A DNA stretch of 30,474 nt, taken from CAYLHX01 sp964383675 (lineage in GTDB: Bacteria > Patescibacteriota > Gracilibacteria > UBA1369 > LOWO2-01-FULL-3). The DNA lies in NCBI GenBank assembly GCA_964383675.1, contig CAYLHX010000017.1:1-30474 (forward strand), read 5' to 3'. The notes beneath the pieces are model-generated. The model had not been told where the DNA came from, did no database searches, and saw only the letters and a list, made by a program, of their open reading frames with translations. Numbering within the stretch: the stretch's first letter is position 1; each line of letters begins with the position of its first letter. This document shows, one piece after another, positions 24,428 to 30,474 of this stretch. A program made the translations under genes and the position numbers.

Positions 24428-26653
24428 CTAAATCAAAGGCTCTTCAAAAGCCGGGGTCTCATTTGATGCGGAATTCTCAAATTCCCCCGCTTCATCCCAT
24501 CGGGATAACATCTTTTCAACCTCCTCTCGCGGTGTACAGTAAGCCGCCCGAGAGTGGTCGAGAATTTGATTGACAAAACTTTCTTTCACCTTGGGAACAT
24601 CAATAGTTCTGGCGGAAAAAGCTTCTCGAATCTCACCGTTCACCGACATCTTGCAATAAAATTCTCGCACCCCAAGATTAATAATGTCTCGCTCTTTAAA
24701 TACAGGATTATACTCTTCAGCCAAAACCCTGGCATCATCAGCCCCCACCCTGAAACTCACAATCGAGCCTACATTTCCAAAGACCGTTTTCCTCACGAAA
24801 TCCGAAAGCTGTCCCATGTATTGATGAGCCAAGGTTAAATTCAGACGATACTTTCTGGCCTCGGAAAGGATTTCGGCAAAAGTATCGGTGGCAAAATTAT
24901 GAAACTCATCGACATAAAAATAAAAATCTTGACGCGCCTCCTCTTTCACATCAGCCCTACTCATAGCCGCCTGATAAACCTTTGTTACAATCATTGCCCC
25001 CAAAAGCTGACTATTTTCCTCACCCAGCAATCCCTTCGATACTTTCATCAGAAGTATCTTCCGATTATCCATAACATCGCGAATATCAAAAAGACTACGT
25101 GGTTGGCCCATAATATTACGGATCATATTGGTTGAGACAAACTGTCCCACCTTATTCAATAGCGGCGTAATCGCTTCGGCATCAAATTTCTCACTCCACC
25201 CTGCAAACTCCGAGACCCAAAAGCTCTTCACCACATTATCCTTGATGCGCGAAACAATATGCTGACGATAATTTTTATCGGTCAACATCTTCAAAATTGA
25301 AAGTACCGTAGTATTCGGACTGTCCAAAAGCGCCAACACCGTATAGCGCAAAACGTGTTCCAAGCGATCGGTCCAGTTAGAACCGAAAAGCTTTTTAAAA
25401 ATCTCGATAAAGCCGATAGTTACCTGCATCTTATAGGCCTCATCGACATTTTCCATCGGGTTAAATGAAATCGGATAGTTAATATCCGCCGGATCAAAAT
25501 AAATCACATCCTTTATACGATCTTTGGGTATGAACTCCATTATGTCATCAACCAAATCACCGTGAGGATCCAAAACTCCAACTCCTTTACCACTCTCCAG
25601 GTCCTCTTTAATCAGTAACTGCAACATCTTAGACTTCCCTGAACCGGACTTTCCCACAGCATAAAGATGTCTCCTGCGATCGGTTCTTTTAATACCAAAC
25701 TTATCAAAATTGTTATGGTAGTTGGTAATGCCAAAAAGGCTGACATCCTGCTCCCCTATCTTTGGCAGATCCTGGGGCGCCTCGGATTTTTTGGCCAAAA
25801 CGTGGACAATATGCGGCACAAAATCCGGATTGGGCAGATGATACAAAGTGGAAAGCTCCTTGGGTCCCAAAATGTAAGGATTCACCAATTTACGCTCTTT
25901 ATATTCACTTAAAAAGGTTTTTGCCGGCAGTTTAACGGGTTTGAAATCCTGAATATCGGTTTTATTAAACTGGTAAAAGCTATTAATAATCGCCTGCAAT
26001 TTACGGCGGGCCTCCGCGTCGGAGTTGGTAATGTAAGCCAGCCTCACAGTACACAAAAAAGGTTGATGCTTAGCTTTGTCGGCAGCCAATCCATTTCTAA
26101 TCTTAATCACGCTATTCTCATCCTTAAGCCTAACACGGTCTCGCAAACTAAAAAGTTTTTTAAAACGGTTCCACTTCAAAAGAAATCTACGCTTCAAGTG
26201 GTAGCCGGCGCTCTCTTCACGCGGATTAATAACAATCTGAACCCAAACCTGTTCTCCGGAATTAATCTTCGAAATCATCGAAAAAAGCCGACTCTGACTG
26301 TCTTCTTCAAATTCTTCAGAGGTTTTAAACGGATAAACGTCACCATACTTCAACTTCATGCGCACCCCCGAAATCGTCATTTTACCGGCCTCATATTTGT
26401 AAGCATCCACATAGTCGGAGGTCTCTTTGATTTCACAATCCGGATAAGTGGAATAGAGCAGGCCTTCAATCGTCTCGAACATATCATCCGGAACAGCAAA
26501 AAAAACGTAGGTATACTGCTCATATCCCAGAAATTCCATAGAAATCGGCACATTCTTTACCGTATTTTGCAGGTTGACCAAAAGCTCCTGAAAAATCCCT
26601 TCTTTCTTCTTTGTTTCATCGCCCTGTGGAACAACAACTTGAAAATACTTCAT
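24428..26653 (-). CDS. VirD4/TraG-like DNA-translocation ATPase, stand-alone
   Basis: The 741-residue P-loop ATPase resembles type IV secretion coupling proteins of the VirD4/TraG/HerA superfamily. Walker A is VGKSGSGKSK (near residue 331), followed by GVGVLDPHGDLVDD. Walker B is FYVDEFHNFA (near residue 580), and LAHQYMGQL matches the sensor/Q motif of TraG-like proteins. About 300 residues precede the motor: MKYFQVVVPQGDE, then a mixed alpha/beta region. No membrane helix is visible, although VirD4 proteins usually have two. No other secretion gene is present in the window, nor any relaxase. It probably heads an operon with the permease and SLH genes. It could move DNA or protein at the envelope. 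That is inference from family membership. Confidence 0.88.
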   Translation of the reverse strand: MKYFQVVVPQGDETKKKEGIFQELLVNLQNTVKNVPISMEFLGYEQYTYVFFAVPDDMFETIEGLLYSTYPDCEIKETSDYVDAYKYEAGKMTISGVRMKLKYGDVYPFKTSEEFEEDSQSRLFSMISKINSGEQVWVQIVINPREESAGYHLKRRFLLKWNRFKKLFSLRDRVRLKDENSVIKIRNGLAADKAKHQPFLCTVRLAYITNSDAEARRKLQAIINSFYQFNKTDIQDFKPVKLPAKTFLSEYKERKLVNPYILGPKELSTLYHLPNPDFVPHIVHVLAKKSEAPQDLPKIGEQDVSLFGITNYHNNFDKFGIKRTDRRRHLYAVGKSGSGKSKMLQLLIKEDLESGKGVGVLDPHGDLVDDIMEFIPKDRIKDVIYFDPADINYPISFNPMENVDEAYKMQVTIGFIEIFKKLFGSNWTDRLEHVLRYTVLALLDSPNTTVLSILKMLTDKNYRQHIVSRIKDNVVKSFWVSEFAGWSEKFDAEAITPLLNKVGQFVSTNMIRNIMGQPRSLFDIRDVMDNRKILLMKVSKGLLGEENSQLLGAMIVTKVYQAAMSRADVKEEARQDFYFYVDEFHNFATDTFAEILSEARKYRLNLTLAHQYMGQLSDFVRKTVFGNVGSIVSFRVGADDARVLAEEYNPVFKERDIINLGVREFYCKMSVNGEIREAFSARTIDVPKVKESFVNQILDHSRAAYCTPREEVEKMLSRWDEAGEFENSASNETPAFEEPLI

Positions 26654-26676
26654 TAACAGTTTGTAACTGGTTGAGG

Positions 26677-26685
26677 ATTATACCA
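26677..26685 (-). promoter_or_regulatory. Extended -10 promoter of the ATPase operon
   Basis: TGgTATAAT on the minus strand, about 24 bp before the ATPase ATG. No clear -35 box is seen. A small inverted repeat CAGTT-TGT-AACTG (26657-26669) lies between it and the start and could be an operator. Confidence 0.55.
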
Positions 26686-26692
26686 TAAATAA

Positions 26693-26722
26693 TTGACACA
26701 ATGTAAATTATTTCTTTATACT
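26693..26722 (+). promoter_or_regulatory. Promoter of the 269-aa gene
   Basis: A perfect TTGACA (26693-26698) and TATACT (26717-26722) are separated by 18 bp. The leader would be about 20 nt with no Shine-Dalgarno sequence. It is interleaved with the divergent promoter of the ATPase gene. Confidence 0.7.
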
Positions 26723-26747
26723 CGCCCACTAATCAAAAAGCTTACAA

Positions 26748-27557
26748 ATGACAAAAAACAGCACAAATTGTATAGATTTTGAAAAGAATAGGCTGGATGT
26801 CAATCTACAAGGACTATACGCGCGTACAGTTGAAGAGATGAGCATGGCAGAAGCAGCAGAAATAATGAGACTCTGCGAAAAAACACGTGAACTGATCGAA
26901 AACGTGGGACTGGATGACTTCGAAGCAATTGCTCAAAAAAGGCCCAACCACAAACTGCGACAGGTTGGCCAAGCACTACTGGAAAACCCTATCAGCAATA
27001 AACATCCGAAAATAATAGCCGAGATCTTTACTATGATCGGCGAGTTCATGATAAATGTCCAAATATGCCTATTAAAAGAACTTAAAAAAATAAAACCCCG
27101 ACCAAGCGGTGAAAGCGTCATGGTGTATAACGGCACAATGCGACAAATTTTTGCGGAACACGAACAATCAACAGATGAAAAAATCAGTTTACGTGAAGTT
27201 CGTGACCTTGCAGAGCTACCGGACGAACTATTGTTAAAATTGCGCTATTTTCCCTTCATCCAAATCAGCCTGGCTTATAGACTGGCTCGCACCGGCGACG
27301 TAAGTAACATAAGAGTACACACGACCGAAGTAGAAGCTCGCATGGATTCACCCCTCGAACAAGAAGCCGCAATACAAGGATTAAAAATGCTACTCCCAAA
27401 AGTACCTGAGCATCAAATATATGCCCACTTTTTCCATTCTTCAAAACCAGCTCGCGAACTATATGAAGATCGCTACGGGAGAAACTGGCTGGACACGCTG
27501 CAAGGTCACACACTAGACAGTCAAGCCGTTGAAGAATTGGTCGTCAAACTGCACTAA
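26748..27557 (+). CDS. Hypothetical alpha-helical protein (269 aa)
   Basis: I do not recognise this protein. It has no signal peptide or membrane helix and looks almost wholly alpha-helical, with many charged helices. Examples are MSMAEAAEIMRLCEKTRELIE, PKIIAEIFTMIGEFMINV and ISLREVRDLAELPDELLLKL. It is therefore probably cytoplasmic. The stretch ELPDELLLKLRYFPFIQISLAYRLARTGD resembles a helical-repeat hairpin. It has a strong promoter of its own, divergent from the VirD4-like ATPase, and its stop overlaps the stop of the EamA gene by 4 bp. Being divergent from the ATPase suggests, but does not show, a linked role. Confidence 0.75.
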   Translation: MTKNSTNCIDFEKNRLDVNLQGLYARTVEEMSMAEAAEIMRLCEKTRELIENVGLDDFEAIAQKRPNHKLRQVGQALLENPISNKHPKIIAEIFTMIGEFMINVQICLLKELKKIKPRPSGESVMVYNGTMRQIFAEHEQSTDEKISLREVRDLAELPDELLLKLRYFPFIQISLAYRLARTGDVSNIRVHTTEVEARMDSPLEQEAAIQGLKMLLPKVPEHQIYAHFFHSSKPARELYEDRYGRNWLDTLQGHTLDSQAVEELVVKLH

Positions 27558-28456
27558 CCTCCGAAGCTCAAGTAAATCAGTCCTAAAACTACCAGGAACA
27601 AAGAAAACAGCTTGAAGGTGATACTTTTACGATCAACAGACTCTCGCGGGATCTCCGGAAAAATTCTACCAAGCAAATAAGCAAAAACAAAAGCCAAAAG
27701 CGGCTGGATTCCAACAATTACAGTAGTTAAAGAAGCCTTGCCCAAAGTTAAGGCATAGGCGAAAAACAAAGAACCGGAAATTCCCGCCGTGTTGGCAAAA
27801 ACCAGCAACATCCAGCCTCGAGACGGTAGATTTTTAAAATTGGAAAAAACTCGAGAAACCCTCTTGGGAGAAAACAGCAGCACCAAAGAAAAAAGACTGC
27901 TACCCAGAAAATAAACACTAAACGCCGACCAAAAGCTTAAAAAACCGATCTCAAAGGCCTTAAACATTACGTCTGAAGCAGCCCAACACAAAGCAGCCAA
28001 CACCAAAAGCCCAAAAGCCTTACTAAAATGCCAAACACCTTCAATCTTGCGAATAGCGGCAAAAATTCCACCAAAGAGAATCAGAAAAAAAGCAAAAAAT
28101 TGATACCACTCCAAACGCTCACCAATAAAGATACCGGCAATAATGAGAGTAAATACAGGCAAGAGTTGCATAAAGATAACCACTCTACTCACCTCTTCAA
28201 ATTCGACAGCCCTATAGTAAAAAGCAATCGGCAAGGTCCAAAGGAATCCCGCCAGCAACATCAAAGCGGTATTCACATCCCAGGCAATCGAATTCCGGAA
28301 AATAACCAACAAAATCAAAGCAACCGGTAAACGGAAAAAGGTTAAAAACCAGGCCAAGTCAAAATCGTTTTTAATAAAATGCCTTCTTAAAGCCGCATCA
28401 GTGGGATTTGTCAGGGCCCAAAGTGTAGTAGACAGAACTGCATAAAATAGCCACAT
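27554..28456 (-). CDS. EamA/DMT superfamily transporter
   Basis: The 300-residue integral membrane protein has about ten helices in two repeated EamA halves. The first begins MWLFYAVLSTTLWALTNP. The second begins near residue 150 with LVLAALCWAASDVMFKAF. Typical half-ends are ALMLLAGFLWTLPIAFYYRAVEF plus FMQLLPVFTLIIAGIFIGER in the first half, and TVIVGIQPLLAFVFAYLLGRIFPE in the second. The family moves small metabolites such as amino acids and nucleotide precursors. The substrate here is unknown. It converges on the 269-aa gene with the two stop codons sharing bases (TAG and TAA in CTAA). Confidence 0.93.
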   Translation of the reverse strand: MWLFYAVLSTTLWALTNPTDAALRRHFIKNDFDLAWFLTFFRLPVALILLVIFRNSIAWDVNTALMLLAGFLWTLPIAFYYRAVEFEEVSRVVIFMQLLPVFTLIIAGIFIGERLEWYQFFAFFLILFGGIFAAIRKIEGVWHFSKAFGLLVLAALCWAASDVMFKAFEIGFLSFWSAFSVYFLGSSLFSLVLLFSPKRVSRVFSNFKNLPSRGWMLLVFANTAGISGSLFFAYALTLGKASLTTVIVGIQPLLAFVFAYLLGRIFPEIPRESVDRKSITFKLFSLFLVVLGLIYLSFGG

Positions 28457-28641
28457 AGCTTTATTTTATAAGGAAATCAGAAACCTGTGAACAATTTTTT
28501 TAATCATTTTGAATATTTTTTTTACTCAAGAACTCCCTTTTTCTGCTCTCAGAAGGATTATATCCTAAAAATAAAAAAAAGAAATAGGCTAATAATCCGG
28601 CACTCAGCTACCGACAATGGTGTACACAGTAAGGACAAAAG

Positions 28642-28650
28642 TGTTACAAT
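28642..28650 (+). promoter_or_regulatory. Extended -10 promoter of the small membrane protein gene
   Basis: TGtTACAAT, 25 bp before the ATG at 28676, with no good -35 box. The rest of the 219-bp spacer (28457-28675) is AT-rich. It holds one palindrome, AGGAT-TAT-ATCCT, that contains TATAAT on the minus strand and might be the EamA promoter. Confidence 0.4.
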
Positions 28651-28675
28651 TTTTCCAACTTCACCACTCATTCTT

Positions 28676-29233
28676 ATGGAACTCACACTAAACTTCTTCA
28701 TTGGCATTATCGGTGCCATAATTCTGGTTACCGGCGCAGCCTGGCCGGAAAAAGCCATCAAACATCCTGCCAAATCCAGCAAAAACTGGCTCTTTCTAAT
28801 TGGTGGTCTCTTTATGCTGGCCTACTCAATCCTCAACTACTTAAACGGCGGCAGTATCTTCTTCGTAATTCTGCAAGCATACATCAACACCTCCAGCATC
28901 TTCATGATGACCAACATCAAAGATTCTATCGATGGGCCTTTAATGGCCCTGCTTGGAGCAATTCTTGTCGGTCTGTCCCTTTATCTCTTTGAAGGTATTC
29001 AGACCGCAATTTTCGTAGGCGGACTCTCTTTCCTCGGAGTGGGCTTTGTGCTTGCCAATAACACGGTCAAAAGAAACAGCGCCTTAACTGTCGGCAGCAT
29101 CTTCATCAGCTACTTCAGCTTCCTTGAAAAAGACTGGATCTTCTTCGGCTTAAACGCCTTCTTCGCACTATTTTCCGCCTACTACGCCTGGAAACTTTTT
29201 AACGACAGTAAAAAGAAGCTACAAACCACTTGA
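28676..29233 (+). CDS. Small multi-pass membrane protein, unknown function
   Basis: The protein is 185 residues from MELTLNFF. About six hydrophobic segments fill most of its length: FFIGIIGAIILVTGAAW, WLFLIGGLFMLAYSILNYL, IFFVILQAYINTSSIFMM, GPLMALLGAILVGLSLYLF, TAIFVGGLSFLGVGFVLA, and a final pair ending YYAWKLFNDSKKK. The pattern of paired helices with small residues recalls PnuC-like or CBU-type carriers, but I cannot name a family. The frame is open 63 codons further upstream. That part reads as random and precedes the promoter-like element, so the ATG at 28676 is used. The stop TGA overlaps a possible -35 box of the tRNA promoter. Confidence 0.75.
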   Translation: MELTLNFFIGIIGAIILVTGAAWPEKAIKHPAKSSKNWLFLIGGLFMLAYSILNYLNGGSIFFVILQAYINTSSIFMMTNIKDSIDGPLMALLGAILVGLSLYLFEGIQTAIFVGGLSFLGVGFVLANNTVKRNSALTVGSIFISYFSFLEKDWIFFGLNAFFALFSAYYAWKLFNDSKKKLQTT

Positions 29234-30474
29234 AACTTTTCCTTTTGGAGGGCAAAATAGACCAGCAATTCATGCTGGGGATTGGCCAAGCGGTAAGGCA
29301 ACGGGTTCTGGTCCCGTGACCGGGGGTTCGAATCCCTCATCCCCAGCCAACTCGGATATTGCGATTTTTCCGCGGATTTTTGGTATGGAATTTTCAGGCG
29401 GCAAGCCACTTTTTGCCGCCTGAGCTGAAAGTTCGAGCCGATTTTTTGCAGAAACATTCGTTTCTCTTCCAAATTTTCGGTGTTCGCTGCGCGAACGGCT
29501 TGGTGAGCCGATAAAATCCATTCTTTAAATGGTTCGAGCCAATTATTTCCCTTCCGCCCAAACTTGAGCTTTTCTTTTAAATCTATTTTGGAATTGATGA
29601 TTTTTTCTTTGGCTTTTGTGTATTCTTCTTCGGATATTGTTTGTTCAAGGTAAGCATCTAAAAGGCGCATTTGTTTTTCTTCGAGTTTCTTAAGTTCTAG
29701 TTTGAGGTTTTGGGCGGAAGGTTTGGCGGTTTGTGCTTTTTTATAATCCTTCTGCCATTCTTTGAGAAATTTGTCTTTTAAATCATCATTCAAAGCAACT
29801 TTTTGAAAAAGTTCATTGAGTTGTTCAGTTAGTGGTTGTTCTTCCAGATATTTTTGATGGCAAACAACATTCTTTTTGGTGCAGCGGTAATAGGTATAAG
29901 TGCGGCCTGACTTCTTGATTTTCTTCTCTGCTGTAACAGAACGGCCGCACTCACCGCAATTGAATGTTTTGCGAAAAGCAAAAGCCAACTTTACTTTTGC
30001 TTTTCGCGGTTTACCTCTCTGCTCCATTACCCGCTGCACCTTATCAAAAAGTTGCTTTGAAATAATTGGCTCGTGACTTCCCTGATACATTTCTCCTTTA
30101 TGGATAAAGACTCCATAGTAGAATGGATTTTTTAACATCTTCTGAATTTTGGAGATTGCAAGAGGCTTGTTTCCATATCGGCTAACCAAGCCCAAAGAAA
30201 GTGACAATTTTTGTAAATATTTAAGTGAGTGGTTGCCTGTGGCATACGCCAAAAACAATTTCTTGATAATTTTCGATCTGGTCGGGTCTTGAACGATTGT
30301 ATGAGTTCTTAAATCATTCAAATATCCCGGTGGTGCAAGTCCCGGCCATTCTCCACGTCTGAGTTTTTGGCGTATGCCGCGTTTTACATTCTCCGAAAGG
30401 CTATCAACGTAATATTTACTTTGCCCAAAAGCGATATTGAGCATGAATTTGCCCTGCGGTGTGTTATCAAACCA
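29182..30474 (-). CDS. Serine recombinase/integrase (5' end off window; frame runs through tRNA-Gln)
   Basis: The open frame enters from the right edge with WFDNTPQGKFMLNIAFGQSK, the junction after a resolvase catalytic domain that lies outside the window. Present here are the Recombinase domain (about 30-130 of the visible part, with RRGEWPGLAPPGYLND and KMLKNPFYYGVF), then a zinc ribbon (FNCGECGR ... YYRCTKKNVVCHQ) and a coiled-coil tail. The layout is that of large serine integrases. Past position 29349 the frame crosses the tRNA gene antisense and reads GMRDSNPRSRDQNPLPYRLA, a sequence well known from tRNA-spanning artefact translations. The last 55 or so residues are therefore host-derived, and the native C-terminus is uncertain. 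Confidence 0.9.
   Translation of the reverse strand, partial: WFDNTPQGKFMLNIAFGQSKYYVDSLSENVKRGIRQKLRRGEWPGLAPPGYLNDLRTHTIVQDPTRSKIIKKLFLAYATGNHSLKYLQKLSLSLGLVSRYGNKPLAISKIQKMLKNPFYYGVFIHKGEMYQGSHEPIISKQLFDKVQRVMEQRGKPRKAKVKLAFAFRKTFNCGECGRSVTAEKKIKKSGRTYTYYRCTKKNVVCHQKYLEEQPLTEQLNELFQKVALNDDLKDKFLKEWQKDYKKAQTAKPSAQNLKLELKKLEEKQMRLLDAYLEQTISEEEYTKAKEKIINSKIDLKEKLKFGRKGNNWLEPFKEWILSAHQAVRAANTENLEEKRMFLQKIGSNFQLRRQKVACRLKIPYQKSAEKSQYPSWLGMRDSNPRSRDQNPLPYRLANPQHELLVYFALQKEKFQVVCSFFLLSLKSFQA
29230..29258 (+). promoter_or_regulatory. Possible tRNA-Gln promoter
   Basis: TTGAAA (29230-29235) and CAAAAT (29253-29258) are 17 bp apart, 17 bp before the tRNA. The -10 box is a weak match, and the -35 box overlaps the stop of the preceding gene. 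Confidence 0.35.
29276..29349 (+). tRNA. tRNA-Gln (anticodon CTG), CCA encoded
   Basis: The acceptor arms TGGGGAT (29276-29282) and ATCCCCA (29339-29345) pair fully. A D-arm follows, then the anticodon stem ACGGG/CCCGT with loop TTCTGGT, giving CTG at 29308-29310, which reads CAG (Gln). The T-arm is GGGGG-TTCGAAT-CCCTC (with a wobble), then discriminator G and an encoded CCA. The tRNA remains intact although a recombinase gene abuts its 3' end. Confidence 0.96.
29350..30474. mobile_element. Left end of a putative integrative element at tRNA-Gln
   Basis: A site-specific recombinase gene directly adjoins the 3' end of an intact tRNA and points towards it. That is the usual arrangement at the end of an integrated element. 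The cargo and the other attachment site would lie to the right, outside the window. The boundary is placed at the tRNA CCA. The exact crossover cannot be seen with only one end. Confidence 0.6.
29394..29423. repeat. Strong 11-bp inverted repeat beside the tRNA
   Basis: TCAGGCGGCAA and TTGCCGCCTGA pair perfectly around an 8-nt loop, 45 bp from the tRNA end and inside the recombinase frame. No T-run follows on either strand. It may be part of the attachment site or an integrase binding site. Two smaller hairpins (TTCGC-TGC-GCGAA and CGGCT-N5-AGCCG) follow near 29478-29510. Confidence 0.6.

Noticed and set aside
29270..29521. 83-codon frame ending in GDEGFEPPVTGPEPVALPLG
   Set aside because: This is the familiar artefact of translating a tRNA gene antisense.
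1..30474. Alternative genetic code with TGA as Gly, known in some Gracilibacteria
   Set aside because: The well-conserved genes have no in-frame TGA, and TGA acts as a stop for the LTD and small membrane protein genes.

Overview
The window is a compact bacterial chromosome segment with mostly leftward (minus-strand) genes. It uses the standard code: TGA ends two genes and is never in frame inside the others. The mix of features fits a Patescibacteria/CPR genome, perhaps Peregrinibacteria-like. The features are core genes, a very large beta-helix surface protein, lamin-tail and SLH envelope proteins, a stand-alone VirD4/TraG-like ATPase, a Na+-type membrane pyrophosphatase, and near-total absence of Shine-Dalgarno sequences. 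That placement is an inference. No 16S rRNA or ribosomal-protein cluster is present to prove it.

Layout. Positions 1-1778 hold a partial membrane pyrophosphatase (hppA), followed on the same strand by a small lipoprotein and ribosomal protein L25. A divergent promoter region at about 3.1 kb drives L25 leftward and YbaB-mltG rightward. mltG collides tail-to-tail with a FecR-domain membrane protein, which lies downstream of dnaA. From 7.6 to 11.0 kb is a leftward cluster: a 132-aa tail-anchored protein, pyrH, frr and a three-PDZ rseP, closed by a hairpin terminator. Positions 11.06-16.85 kb encode a 1929-aa secreted beta-helix protein with its own promoter. groS-groL follow, under a CIRCE operator with the -10 box inside it and with a clear terminator. 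RNase Y (rny) follows and has a multi-hairpin element just past its stop.

At 20.98 kb a rightward, AT-rich lamin-tail-domain protein begins. Convergent to it is an apparent three-gene operon running leftward from 26.65 kb: VirD4-like ATPase, AI-2E family permease, then a membrane-anchored SLH protein. Its terminator lies inside the 3' end of the lamin-tail gene. From a shared divergent promoter region an unrecognised alpha-helical protein runs right and overlaps the stop of an EamA transporter. A small multi-pass membrane protein and a tRNA-Gln(CTG) follow. A serine recombinase, open at the right edge, abuts the tRNA, and its reading frame runs antisense through it. This marks the probable left end of an integrated element that continues outside the window.

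Together the genes cover translation (L25, frr, tRNA), nucleotide supply (pyrH), replication initiation (dnaA), protein folding (groESL), RNA decay (rny), and a heavy investment in envelope and surface functions (hppA, mltG, rseP, FecR protein, giant beta-helix, lamin-tail and SLH proteins, ATPase, permeases). The most notable items are the VirD4-like ATPase/SLH operon, the giant protein with its 15-residue repeats, the serine recombinase at the tRNA, the structured element after rny, and the leaders without Shine-Dalgarno sequences.
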